From: Pseudobdellovibrionaceae bacterium
GTDB taxonomy: Bacteria; Bdellovibrionota; Bdellovibrionia; Bdellovibrionales; UBA1609
Direction: 5' to 3'
Length of the DNA: 64,000 nucleotides
Assembly (NCBI GenBank): GCA_030591685.1
Contig: JAUVAX010000010.1
Location: 1 to 64,000, forward strand
Part shown: positions 40,935-50,501 of the stretch, piece after piece
Layout of the letters: every line of letters begins with the position of its first letter
How positions within the stretch are numbered: the first letter of the stretch is position 1
Notes under the pieces: generated by a model
Told to the model about the DNA's origin: nothing
The model's database searches: none
Seen by the model: the letters and a program-made list of their open reading frames with translations, nothing else
Position numbers and translations under genes: made by a program

Positions 40935-42608
40935 ATGAGCGAAGAGATTATATATACTATGAAGGGCGTGGGTAAAGTTTACCCCCCTAATAACTATGTT
41001 TTAAAAAATATTTATTTATCATATTTTTATGGGGCTAAAATTGGTGTTTTAGGTCTCAACGGGTCCGGCAAGTCAACATTGCTTAAAATAATGGCGGGAG
41101 AGGATCAAGAGTTTTTAGGAGAGGCCTTCCCAGCCAGAGACTTTAAAGTGGGTTATTTAAAGCAAGAACCTGAATTAGATAACTCTAAAACAGTAAAAGA
41201 AAATGTTTTAGAGGGCTTGGGTGAAGTGACCGAATGGTTAAAAGAGTTTAATGCCTTAAGTGAGCGATTATGTGACGAAGATATTACCCCTGAAAAAATG
41301 GAAGAGCTCATAAATATACAAGGGGACATACAAACAAAAATTGAATCGGTTGATGGTTGGGAGGTTGACCAAAAAGTAGAAAGAGCTATGGATGCTCTGA
41401 GGTGCCCGCCCGGCGAGAGTTCTGTTGTTAACCTCTCTGGGGGTGAAAAACGAAGAGTGGCTTTATGTAAGCTGCTATTATCTAACCCTGATATTTTGTT
41501 GCTCGATGAGCCGACAAACCACCTTGATGCGGAAAGTGTAGGTTGGTTAGAGCGCTTTTTAGAGAAGTTCCCCGGCACAGTCATTGCGGTCACTCATGAT
41601 CGATATTTTTTAGACAATGTTGCCGGCTGGATTTTAGAGCTTGATCGAGGCGAGGGGATCCCTTTTAAGGGCAACTACTCAAGCTGGTTAGAGCAAAAAA
41701 ATAAAAGGCTGCTGAGTGAGCAAAAGGGCCAAGAGAGGCGATCTAAATCTTTGCAAAGTGAGTTGGACTGGATACGTCAAGGGGCCAAAGGGCGTCAGAC
41801 AAAGGCTAAAGCTAGGATTAGCGCCTATGAGAGCTTACTCAAGGAGCCGTCTCCTGAGAAATTAAAAGAGATGCAGATTTATATACCTCCAGGCCCAAGG
41901 CTTGGTGGGTCTGTTATTGAGGCTAAAAATGTTTCTAAATCATATGGTGACAAGCTTTTGTTTGAAAATTTAAATTTCACGATGCCTCCGGGCAGTATAG
42001 TTGGTGTTATTGGCCCCAATGGGGCTGGTAAAACAACGCTATTTCGTTTAATCACGGAGCAAGAGAGCCCAGATGGAGGATCGTTTAACATTGGTCAAAC
42101 GGTTAAGTTGGCTTACATTGATCAGAGCCGCGAACTGGCTGCTGATAAGTCTGTATGGGAAGAGATCTCAGGCAATAATGATGTCATTGAGCTTGGTGGT
42201 AAAGAGGTGAACTCTAGAAACTATGTTTCAAGGTTTAACTTTACAGGTGGAGAGCAGCAAAAAAAGGTGGGCACTCTTTCAGGCGGAGAGAGGGGGCGTG
42301 TTCATTTAGCAAAAATGCTTAAGGAGCAGGCTAATTTATTGCTTCTTGATGAGCCGACTAATGATTTAGACGTAAACACTATGAGGGCTTTAGAAGAAGC
42401 GCTCTTAGATTTTGGTGGCAGTGCTGTGATCATAAGTCATGACAGATGGTTTTTAGACCGTGTGTGCACACATATATTAGCCTTTGAGGGCGATAGCCAG
42501 GTGGAGTGGCACGTGGGTAACTACACCGAGTATAAAGAGGCTAAAAGGGCCAGACTAGGTGATCAGGCCTCTGAACCTAAGCCTATTAAATATAGGTCTC
42601 TACAGTAG
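40935..42608 (+). CDS. ettA: ABC-F protein, energy-dependent translational throttle EttA
   Basis: Two ABC domains: GLNGSGKSTLLKIMAGEDQEFLGEA, NLSGGEKRRVALCKLLLSNPDILLLDEPTNHLDAES, GPNGAGKTTLFRLITEQESPDGG. Confidence 0.95.
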   Translation: MSEEIIYTMKGVGKVYPPNNYVLKNIYLSYFYGAKIGVLGLNGSGKSTLLKIMAGEDQEFLGEAFPARDFKVGYLKQEPELDNSKTVKENVLEGLGEVTEWLKEFNALSERLCDEDITPEKMEELINIQGDIQTKIESVDGWEVDQKVERAMDALRCPPGESSVVNLSGGEKRRVALCKLLLSNPDILLLDEPTNHLDAESVGWLERFLEKFPGTVIAVTHDRYFLDNVAGWILELDRGEGIPFKGNYSSWLEQKNKRLLSEQKGQERRSKSLQSELDWIRQGAKGRQTKAKARISAYESLLKEPSPEKLKEMQIYIPPGPRLGGSVIEAKNVSKSYGDKLLFENLNFTMPPGSIVGVIGPNGAGKTTLFRLITEQESPDGGSFNIGQTVKLAYIDQSRELAADKSVWEEISGNNDVIELGGKEVNSRNYVSRFNFTGGEQQKKVGTLSGGERGRVHLAKMLKEQANLLLLDEPTNDLDVNTMRALEEALLDFGGSAVIISHDRWFLDRVCTHILAFEGDSQVEWHVGNYTEYKEAKRARLGDQASEPKPIKYRSLQ

Positions 42609-42739
42609 TGATTAGAGCTTAAGTCAGTGTCGAGGGCTTTAGTCGGGAAGGTCCTATTAAGGACTATAAACACTCTCTGTCACTTAAGGCTATAGGGGTT
42701 ACTAGTAAGACTTCTCTTTGCAGTTGCCGATAGGTAATT

Positions 42740-43295
42740 ATGCCTAAGACAGAGAGAACATTTAGCGAGATATTACAAAAAAAAATAGATCAAAACCATG
42801 TTGATGCCTCGTCATTATCAGAGGTCTATTTTGATGAAATGCCATTTATGACCCAAGTTTTTTATGGTCTCTCTCGAGTCAAACTCAGTCAAACATCACA
42901 AATTAATGAATATATGAAGCAGAGCGCAAAGAATTATAAAAGGCAAAATTTAAGAGATTTTACAGTGGCTCCCCCCCCCGCAACAGCACCCCCATGTGGA
43001 TGTTAAAAAAGAGCCCGAAGAGCCAAAAATTCACTTCTCTAAACTCTCAATAAAAGCACAACAATGTTGCGTGCTACTAAGAAGTTTTGGGGCCGAGTTC
43101 GTCGACCAAGAACTGACTAAAACCCTTATAAAACAAGAGTTTCGGAGGATGGCTAAAAAACTACATCCAGATTTAAATGGTGAAAATAGTGAGTTAAAAA
43201 AACAAGAGTTTGCCTTACAGTTTCATAAAATGAATGAAGCTTACAACGTTTTAAAATTAGAGGTGGACGAGGCACTCTTGCCCCCCCCTATGTGA
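42740..43295 (+). pseudogene. DnaJ-like (J-domain) protein split into two frames at a C9 tract (frameshift, slippage or sequencing error)
   Basis: ORFs 42740..43006 and 42996..43295; C9 at 42971-42979; with C8 the frame continues ...RDFTVAPPPQQHPHVDVKKEPEEPKIHFSKLSI...FRRMAKKLHPDLNGEN. Confidence 0.6.
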
Positions 43296-43456
43296 TTCAC
43301 ACAATAAGGCCAGTTAATCGGCGAACAAATAAAAAAATAAAAAAAAATGTATTTTTTATTTGGATAAAAAAAAACCTTTAGCTATGATTGCCTCACTAGC
43401 ACAAACTTCCTAGGATGGAAGACAACTCAACAACCATAATTATGGGGGATTAAAAC

Positions 43457-43735
43457 ATGGCTAAGAAAAAAGCTAAGAAAAAAGCAACGAAGAAAAAGGC
43501 AGTTAAGAAAAAAGCCACTAAGAAAAAAGTAGCTAAGAAAGCCACTAAGAAAAAAGCGGCTAAGAAAAAAGCCACTAAAAAGAAGGCTACTAAGAAAAAA
43601 GCCGCCAAAAAAGCGACTAAAAAGAAGGCCACTAAGAAAAAAGTAGCTAAAAAAGCGACTAAAAAGAAAGCCACTAAGAAAAAAGTAGCTAAAAAAGCGA
43701 CTAAAAAGAAAGCCGCTAAGAAGAAGACGAAAAGA
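43457..43735 (+). repeat. In-frame tandem repeats encoding KKATKKKA/VAKKATKKKATKKK
   Basis: Recurring gctaaaaaagcgactaaaaagaaagccactaagaaaaaagta units. Confidence 0.85.
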
Positions 43736-43981
43736 AAGCCAAATGCCGCTTTCATGCGTCCTTTAACTCCTAGTTCTGCACTTGCAGCTGTTGTAGGGAC
43801 ATCACCACTTCCAAGAACCCAAGTGGTAAAAAAATTATGGCAGTACATTAAAAGACATGATCTTCAAGATCCTAAAAACAGAAGAAACATCCTTGCTGAT
43901 ACTAAGCTAAAGCCAGTATTTGGTAAAAACTGTGTTTCTATGTTTGAAATGACAAAACTTATTAGCAAACATTTAAAATAA
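43457..43981 (+). CDS. Lys-rich repeat (histone H1-like) protein with C-terminal SWIB/MDM2 domain
   Basis: About 95 aa of KKATKKKA repeats then FMRPLTPSSALAAVVGTSPLPRTQVVKKLWQYIKRHDLQDPKNRRNILADTKLKPVFG. Confidence 0.9.
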   Translation: MAKKKAKKKATKKKAVKKKATKKKVAKKATKKKAAKKKATKKKATKKKAAKKATKKKATKKKVAKKATKKKATKKKVAKKATKKKAAKKKTKRKPNAAFMRPLTPSSALAAVVGTSPLPRTQVVKKLWQYIKRHDLQDPKNRRNILADTKLKPVFGKNCVSMFEMTKLISKHLK

Positions 43982-44001
43982 GTTTTTTAGAAGTTATATT
44001 T

Positions 44002-44037
44002 AAAAGCCTACCCTTTATGGGGTGGGCTTTTTTTGTT
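44002..44037 (+). terminator. Rho-independent terminator
   Basis: AAAGCCTACCCTTTATGGGGTGGGCTTTTTTT. Confidence 0.8.
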
Positions 44038-44213
44038 TTATAGGCCTTTTTTGAGGAACCTTAAGGCTATATAAGTGGTATTTTTTTAAGAATGTACGTT
44101 TGAGCGGCATTAGTGATCAGCCCCAATCCCTATTAAAAGTGAGCACAGTGAGGGTTTTGCTTGACCTTAGCCCCTCAAAAAAGTTTTGATGTTTAGCATT
44201 GGAGACTATTTTT

Positions 44214-44972
44214 ATGAAGCCTATGACAATGGATGAAGTAAAACTGATGGAGAAGGCCGGACGCTTGGCTGGGGAGACCTTAAAACACGTTGGCCAGTTT
44301 GTGAAAAGCGGAGTCTCTACAAATGAACTGGACAAAATAGTACATGATTACACTTTAACCAATGGGGCCGTACCGGCCACATTGGGTTATAATGGGTTTC
44401 CTAAGAGTGTGTGCACATCAGTGAATGAGTGTATTTGTCATGGGGTGCCGAGTGAGTATATTTTAAAAGATGGGGACATGTTGAATATTGATGTCACAAG
44501 CATTCTCAATGGGTTTCACGGTGATACATCGGGGATGTTTACTGTAGGCACGACTAAAAAAGAAACCTTAGATTTAATTAGCTGCGCTCAGCAGGCCATG
44601 GAAAAGGGGATAGAGGCCATTATGCCTAAAGGGACCACCGGTGATATTGGTTTTGCTATAAATAAGATTGTGACTAAAAAAGGGTACTACGTGGTCAAAG
44701 AAATTGGTGGCCATGGCATTGGAAGAACCTTTCATGGAGACCCTTTTGTGCCCTCGTTTGGTAAAAAGGGAAAGGGCGAGCTTATAAAGCCCTGGACGTG
44801 CTTAACCGTTGAGCCCATGGTCAATGAGAGCCCGGCCCCTATAAAGGAGTTTGCCATACCTAATTCTAACGTAAAGTACTATGAAACAGGTGATAACGCC
44901 CTGTCGGCACAGTTTGAGCATACAATATTAATAACAGACGAGTCTTTTGAGGTTTTAACCCTTGTGGATTAG
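44214..44972 (+). CDS. map: Type I methionine aminopeptidase
   Basis: YNGFPKSVCTSVNECICHGVPS, NIDVTSILNGFHGDTSGMF, GHGIGRTFH; ATG 44214 with GGAG upstream. Confidence 0.95.
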   Translation: MKPMTMDEVKLMEKAGRLAGETLKHVGQFVKSGVSTNELDKIVHDYTLTNGAVPATLGYNGFPKSVCTSVNECICHGVPSEYILKDGDMLNIDVTSILNGFHGDTSGMFTVGTTKKETLDLISCAQQAMEKGIEAIMPKGTTGDIGFAINKIVTKKGYYVVKEIGGHGIGRTFHGDPFVPSFGKKGKGELIKPWTCLTVEPMVNESPAPIKEFAIPNSNVKYYETGDNALSAQFEHTILITDESFEVLTLVD

Positions 44973-45119
44973 AGAACTTTGCCTATGGGCGTAAAGTGAC
45001 TTTTTTAAGGAGTCGTTGTTTTATAAAGCGCAAGGCATAAAAAGTGAATAAAAGAGCTTCATTATAGCCTTGGTTCCATGTAATATATTTTAAATAAATT
45101 CTACTCTAAGGAGAATACG

Positions 45120-46508
45120 GTGAGCACTATGGCTATAAATGATATCCCCACACATGGGCCTTTTAAAGCAGGCACAAAAGAAGTTGATTACACAGTTTGT
45201 AAAGAAGCCATGGATAACCCCGAGAGGTTTAAAGAACTCGCGACTTGGGGTCGTAAAGAGATGAACATTGCCGAAGTTGAAATGCCAGGCCTTATGGCTT
45301 TAAGAAAAGAATTCGGAGACACCCAGCCTTTAAAGGGTGCACGAATTGCGGGTTGCTTACATATGACCATTCAAACAGCGGTACTTATTGAGACCCTTCA
45401 AGCTCTTGGGGCTTTTGTAAGATGGTCTTCTTGTAATATATTTTCAACTCAAGACCATGCGGCTTGTGCTGTAGCGGCTGCTGGTACTCCAGTGTTTGCC
45501 TGGAAAGGGCTCACCGAAGAAGAGTTCGTATGGTGTATAGAGCAAACTATTACGGGCTGGGGGGATGAAGGTTATGACCTGATCCTTGATGATGGAGGCG
45601 ACCTCACAAACATGATGCATGAGGACCGTTTTGCCGGCGAAATGAGACAAATAGTAGGTATTTCAGAAGAAACAACAACTGGAGTGCATAACCTTATTAA
45701 ACTAGCAGAGGCCGGAAAATTAAAAAAACCAGCCATTAATATTAATGACTCGGTGACAAAGTCAAAATTTGATAACCTCTATGGGTGTCGGGAGTCTCTT
45801 GCCGATGGTATTAAGCGGGCCACTGATGTTATGTTGGCCGGTAAAGTTGCCGTTGTTGCTGGCTACGGTGACGTGGGTAAAGGAAGCGCTCAGTCTTTAG
45901 GTAATTACGGAGCCCGAGTCTTGATTACTGAAATAGACCCTATATGCGCCCTTCAGGCTGCTATGGAGGGTTATGAAGTTGTAACTATGGATGAGGCTTG
46001 CTCTCGTGCCGATATTTTTGTGACGGCCACCGGGTGCTGTGAGGTAATTATGCCCACTCATTTTAAAAAAATGAAATCAGGCGCTATTGTTTGCAACATT
46101 GGTCACTTTGATAATGAAATTGATATGGATTGGTTGAACAAAAATTCTGAAATGGATGAAGTAAAGCCACAGGTTGATGTTCATAAGTTTTCAGATGGTC
46201 GTGAAATCATTGTGTTAGCAAAAGGCCGTTTAGTGAACCTAGGTTGTGCTACAGGCCACCCTTCGTTTGTGATGAGTAATTCGTTTAGTAACCAAGTGCT
46301 CGCTCAAATGGAACTATGGATGAATAAAGGTCAAAGTAAGTACGAAAAACTAGATGTCTACCGTTTACCAAAAGAACTAGATGAAAAGGTGGCGGCTTTG
46401 CACTTAGAAAAAATAGGCGTGAAGCTCTCTGTTTTATCAGACAAACAGTCGGCTTATTTGGGACTAAATCAAACAGGCCCATTTAAACCTGAACACTATA
46501 GGTACTAG
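45120..46508 (+). CDS. ahcY: Adenosylhomocysteinase
   Basis: [59 protein letters not shown]-terminal [10 protein letters not shown]. Confidence 0.97.
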   Translation: MSTMAINDIPTHGPFKAGTKEVDYTVCKEAMDNPERFKELATWGRKEMNIAEVEMPGLMALRKEFGDTQPLKGARIAGCLHMTIQTAVLIETLQALGAFVRWSSCNIFSTQDHAACAVAAAGTPVFAWKGLTEEEFVWCIEQTITGWGDEGYDLILDDGGDLTNMMHEDRFAGEMRQIVGISEETTTGVHNLIKLAEAGKLKKPAININDSVTKSKFDNLYGCRESLADGIKRATDVMLAGKVAVVAGYGDVGKGSAQSLGNYGARVLITEIDPICALQAAMEGYEVVTMDEACSRADIFVTATGCCEVIMPTHFKKMKSGAIVCNIGHFDNEIDMDWLNKNSEMDEVKPQVDVHKFSDGREIIVLAKGRLVNLGCATGHPSFVMSNSFSNQVLAQMELWMNKGQSKYEKLDVYRLPKELDEKVAALHLEKIGVKLSVLSDKQSAYLGLNQTGPFKPEHYRY

Positions 46509-46573
46509 GTACTATTAAGAGAAGAAAGTCTTTTTAAGCCTTCTTCTCTTTCTACATTACCTTTAGCCGTTAC

Positions 46574-46619
46574 GAAAAAAAGCCTCGTTCGCCCTTTGCG
46601 CGAAAGAGGCTTTTTTTTT
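46574..46619. terminator. Rho-independent terminator (A- and T-flanked, possibly bidirectional)
   Basis: AAAAAAGCCTCgTTCGCcctttgcGCGAAaGAGGCTTTTTTTT. Confidence 0.85.
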
Positions 46620-46725
46620 AAACGAGCAAGCAGGGATCAGTTTAAAATCTAATTATATTTTTATATTATTGTTTTACTCGTAGCCCTGCTGCACTGAGAG
46701 TGGCATCTAGAGATTAAAAAATGAT

Positions 46726-47304
46726 TTAACTGGGCTCAGTCAGTGAGTTCGCATGAAGGTTTTCTGAGTTCAGCGCTTTAACAAACTTTATAAACCCTTT
46801 GGTTTGTTTTTCTAATAGTGCATAAAGGGCTTCATCTTTTATTTCATTATTTTTAACAATATCCCAAACGTTTGTTATAAAAACCCGTTCAGGGTACATA
46901 AAAGCGTTTCTGTAGCCAAATACACCCTGAAGGTGTTCAACAGGCCTTAACCCACCAAATCGCCCCCCTAAGCCTATAAAGCATACAGGGCGGTACTCAA
47001 AACTTTTAGGGTAGCTCCAATGGTCTATGAAAGTCTTTAATGCTCCGGGGAAGGAGCCATTGTACTCAGGTACAACAACTATAAGCCCATCTGAGAGGTC
47101 AATTTTTTCTATGGCTTGGGCAATATCTTGGGGCTTTTTTTTATCACCATAATATTCATTGTCTAAGTTTTGTAAATTAAGAGTCTCTAAGTTTATAATC
47201 TCAGGGGTTTCAGTGTCATGCTTAGAGTAAAGTGCTTGGATAGCCCTTGAGACTTCAGCGCTCTTTGAGGCGGGCCTGTTTGTGCCACAAATTATATGTT
47301 TCAT
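46726..47304 (-). CDS. NADPH-dependent FMN reductase family protein
   Basis: IICGTNRPASKSAEVSR, VVPEYNGSFPGALKTFIDHW, FIGLGGRFGGLRPVEHL. Confidence 0.9.
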   Translation of the reverse strand: MKHIICGTNRPASKSAEVSRAIQALYSKHDTETPEIINLETLNLQNLDNEYYGDKKKPQDIAQAIEKIDLSDGLIVVVPEYNGSFPGALKTFIDHWSYPKSFEYRPVCFIGLGGRFGGLRPVEHLQGVFGYRNAFMYPERVFITNVWDIVKNNEIKDEALYALLEKQTKGFIKFVKALNSENLHANSLTEPS

Positions 47305-47356
47305 ACTTGAGGGACTCCTTTTTAAATGAACTTATCTGTGAAACAAGACTCTGTAT

Positions 47357-47394
47357 ACAAAAAAAAGAGGGCCAATGAGCCCTCTTTTTTTTAA
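47357..47394 (-). terminator. Rho-independent terminator (A- and T-flanked)
   Basis: AAAAAAAAGAGGGcCaatgaGcCCTCTTTTTTTT. Confidence 0.75.
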
Positions 47395-47413
47395 AAATAA
47401 AATATATAATAAA

Positions 47414-48235
47414 TTAATAGTTAGTGCTGGTCCTGCCATGGAGTCGTTGAACGGGGCGATTGTTGGTTTTATAAAAAGACTTTAGCTTTTTTATTTGCTG
47501 GGCTGAGGCGGTGATAGGGGTATTTAAAATGCTCCATAGTACGCCCTCTGTGCAAGGAGGTGTTGTTAATGAGCCCTTGTATGAGTAATGGGTCATAATA
47601 GGGGGCAACAGTTGGCCAGGGTTTAATTTCAATTTTGTGGAGTTAATCTTGTTTTTTTGAGAGGGGATACTTTTTAAAATAGTATCTAAATGGGGATTTG
47701 AGTTTCCTTGAGAGATCATCACGGCAATCACAGCAATGGCCCCTGAGGAGTTTTTATGAACAAAGTGAATCTCAGCAGGGTAGTGCTTGCCGCTGATTGT
47801 GTGCTCACTGGGTGAGTGAAAGTGGAGCTGTTGTAAGGAGTATATGGAGCTAGAGATGCTAGCTAACTGCTGAGAGGCAAAGTGAACTTTAACTGAATGC
47901 CCCGTGTCTGAGGTGGTTAAGGGCTCATCCATGTATTTAAATTGAAGTGTTCGTTTTTCATTAGGTTTTCTCCATATTAAATTAATTGGAGATTGAGACT
48001 TGCCATTTTTACAGGCCGCGTATTCGGGGCTTAGGTTACCCCAGAGTTCAGGGCCAAAGAGACCTTCGTAGCTCCAATGGGTGGTTAGTTTATTTGGGCT
48101 TTTGGGACTCAACATTTTCTTAGGGGCTTTTTGTTGTGCTTTTGTCCCTGGCAGAGTGGCTGACTTCTTTTTGTTTTTAGAGGAACAAGAGACAATAAGA
48201 GTTAATAACGATATGACAATTAGTAGATGTTTCAT
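47414..48235 (-). CDS. Alpha-carbonic anhydrase lipoprotein
   Basis: MKHLLIVISLLTLIVSCSS lipobox; HWSYEG, NGKSQSPINL, LHFHSPSEHTISGKHYPAEIHFVH, GSLTTPPCTEGVLW. Confidence 0.93.
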   Translation of the reverse strand: MKHLLIVISLLTLIVSCSSKNKKKSATLPGTKAQQKAPKKMLSPKSPNKLTTHWSYEGLFGPELWGNLSPEYAACKNGKSQSPINLIWRKPNEKRTLQFKYMDEPLTTSDTGHSVKVHFASQQLASISSSIYSLQQLHFHSPSEHTISGKHYPAEIHFVHKNSSGAIAVIAVMISQGNSNPHLDTILKSIPSQKNKINSTKLKLNPGQLLPPIMTHYSYKGSLTTPPCTEGVLWSILNTPITASAQQIKKLKSFYKTNNRPVQRLHGRTSTNY

Positions 48236-48336
48236 TGATGACCTTCTTTTATTAGAATTTTTTAGTTCAGTGTTTATTTTAATGAAGTTTTCAAAAAGCA
48301 CAAAAAGAAGTTCACATTTTAACGTGACGCGTAATA

Positions 48337-49167
48337 TTGAGTAAAACATATATCATGTCTTATGGAGAGGTTTTAGTATGGAGTCCTTTTATAAAAGGAG
48401 ACTTTAGTTTGCTATTAAAGCCAATATACCTACTTTGGGGACTTTTTTTAGGCGCTATTTTTATTATATACACAATGATCATTTCATTTGTGCTTGTAGT
48501 GATGGCGCTATTTATGAACGACAAAACATTTTTTCATAAATTCATCAGTGTTGTGTGGGGCCGTTCTTTATTGTTTATGTGCTCTGTTCGTCATGAAGCA
48601 AGAGGTTTAGAGCATTTAAAAGGCAATCAGGGGGGCTTACTATTATTTAATCATGCTAGTAATTTTGATATTGTCGCCTTAGTCGCCAGCTTTCCGCAGT
48701 TAAATTTTGGAGCCAAGGCTGAATTGTTTAGGGTGCCCTTTTTGAGTCGAGGGATGAAGCTTCTGGGGGCACTCCCCATTTATAGAAAAAAAAGATTTAA
48801 GGTTCTACAAATATATAAAGAGGCCGAGTCTCGTATGAAAGACGGTGAGTACTTTGCTTTAGCTCCTGAAGGCATGAGGGTTGATAACGACTCAATACAG
48901 CCCTTTCGATCAGGCCCCTTTTTATTTGCTGTGGGGGCTGGAGGAGACATCTATCCCACAGTTATAGCAGGTGCTCGTCAAGTAATGAAAAAAAACAGCC
49001 CATTTGTTAACCCAGGTCGCTTGGGCGGACGAATCATTGTAGAGATACTGCCTCCTCATTCAACAAAGGGGCTTTCTCAAGAGGATATCAAAACTCTAAA
49101 AAAACAAATATTTGAAAAAATGAACGATAAACATATTCTTTTAAGAAAAGAAATGGGCATTAATTAG
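48337..49167 (+). CDS. 1-acyl-sn-glycerol-3-phosphate acyltransferase (PlsC family)
   Basis: LFNHASNFDIVAL (HX4D), FALAPEGMR; start TTG 48337 or ATG 48355. Confidence 0.88.
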   Translation: MSKTYIMSYGEVLVWSPFIKGDFSLLLKPIYLLWGLFLGAIFIIYTMIISFVLVVMALFMNDKTFFHKFISVVWGRSLLFMCSVRHEARGLEHLKGNQGGLLLFNHASNFDIVALVASFPQLNFGAKAELFRVPFLSRGMKLLGALPIYRKKRFKVLQIYKEAESRMKDGEYFALAPEGMRVDNDSIQPFRSGPFLFAVGAGGDIYPTVIAGARQVMKKNSPFVNPGRLGGRIIVEILPPHSTKGLSQEDIKTLKKQIFEKMNDKHILLRKEMGIN

Positions 49168-49708
49168 AAGTGGTATTTTCATCACTGTCATCCCAAAAAT
49201 GATAGGTGAGCCCAACGCCGATATAAAGTGATTTACCAGGCCCTATGTTAAGTTTAATATCTGAGCGTATAAATAAAGGGCCAGAGATTTGACTGGTAAA
49301 GCCAAACCCTCCATGGATCCCTGATTTAGCTGTATAGTCAAAAGTAAAAACTTGAGTGGGGGCTCTTTTGTATCTGTGATAATCCATCCCTAGGGTCATA
49401 AACCCATTCACGACATCATAAGCCTCAAAATCTATACGCATCCCTATAGAGGCATTCATATAATCTACATCACCACCTCGCCCACTAATGTACATAAATT
49501 CAAAGTGAGTGAGTTTAGTCGGAAAGCTCGCATGGATGCCCGTAAATGTGAGCATTTCCTTAACCCCGCTAGAAACCCCTTTAGGTAAAAATTTACCCAT
49601 AGTAAGCCCAACTTCCCACGCCTTTTGCGGGTAAAACAAAACATCCTCAACACAGTGCGCCCTTGGTGCAGCGAGGAGTATAAATAAAAGTGTGAAAATC
49701 CGAATCAT
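49160..49708 (-). CDS. Exported outer-membrane beta-barrel-like protein
   Basis: Signal peptide MIRIFTLLFILLAAPRAHC; C-terminal GKSLYIGVGLTYHFWDD. Confidence 0.55.
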   Translation of the reverse strand: MIRIFTLLFILLAAPRAHCVEDVLFYPQKAWEVGLTMGKFLPKGVSSGVKEMLTFTGIHASFPTKLTHFEFMYISGRGGDVDYMNASIGMRIDFEAYDVVNGFMTLGMDYHRYKRAPTQVFTFDYTAKSGIHGGFGFTSQISGPLFIRSDIKLNIGPGKSLYIGVGLTYHFWDDSDENTTSN

Positions 49709-50487
49709 AGCTTTCCAAACGTATCTTGAGTTTTACTCTTAATATCAATGCTTTTGTTATCAAGCTCATCTAAAATAACTAAACAGGTGTCATGGACAAG
49801 CAAAAGTGCTGGATTTGAGTTAAATCTAGATAGAGACTTTAAAAAGGTGAGTGTTGTTTTTGCCCAAAATTCAACACTTTTAAAGGCTTCGGTATTATTG
49901 TTGTTAATAGTGCTTTTCCATTGAGCCGTTAAGTTTTTAACAGTTTCCATGAATTCACTTTGGGCCTTAAAAGCCAGTCTCAAAATTTTTGAAAATATTA
50001 ATAGTGGTAAAAGTATTCCAAAAGTAAAACTAAATATAAGGCTGAATATAAGTAACCCCTTGAGACTATTTAATGACTCTTGATTTTTACTAATTTTATT
50101 TGAATTATTAACAATCCATTTTGACAGATCCTTTTTTAGTAAAGTTAAATTAGCACTTGATTGGAAATTTATAAGGCCTTCTCTCAGAATTTGCTCAGAC
50201 CAATTAAAGCTCTGGGGTTTTAACTTTGACCTTTCAAGTTTTACGAGCTTATTCCAAAGGCCCATTTTTTTGATAGACTCTTTGTTTTCAACTTTAGTAA
50301 TGTCACTAATAAGGCTGTAAATCGTCCCCGTAACCTTTTGTAGTTCATTTGTACTACTTAAGGTGTCGTTGTTAGCTTTGTGGTAAAACACTATAAATCC
50401 AACTCCTGAGATCATAAAAAAAATATTAAAAAAGAGCACGAAAATAAAACACCATTTTAACAATTTTAATTTTGTAAATACGTTCAT
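49705..50487 (-). CDS. Two-TM membrane protein of unknown function
   Basis: N-terminal TM, periplasmic segment, second TM GLLIFSLIFSFTFGILLPLLIF. Confidence 0.55.
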   Translation of the reverse strand: MNVFTKLKLLKWCFIFVLFFNIFFMISGVGFIVFYHKANNDTLSSTNELQKVTGTIYSLISDITKVENKESIKKMGLWNKLVKLERSKLKPQSFNWSEQILREGLINFQSSANLTLLKKDLSKWIVNNSNKISKNQESLNSLKGLLIFSLIFSFTFGILLPLLIFSKILRLAFKAQSEFMETVKNLTAQWKSTINNNNTEAFKSVEFWAKTTLTFLKSLSRFNSNPALLLVHDTCLVILDELDNKSIDIKSKTQDTFGKL

Positions 50488-50501
50488 AATAACAGCCTCA
50501 G

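Noticed and set aside
42690-42740. FliA-like promoter (TAAG-N16-GCCGATAG) upstream of the interrupted J-domain gene
   Set aside because: Imperfect -35, off-optimal spacing and a start almost at the ATG; too weak to call.
43450-43848. Minus-strand ORF 43450..43848 (FFLVAFLA repeats)
   Set aside because: Antisense of the Lys-repeat SWIB gene; repetitive hydrophobic protein is a mirror artefact.
44973-45119. Possible SAH riboswitch upstream of ahcY
   Set aside because: Leader lacks the conserved SAH-riboswitch core I can recall and shows no strong pairing.
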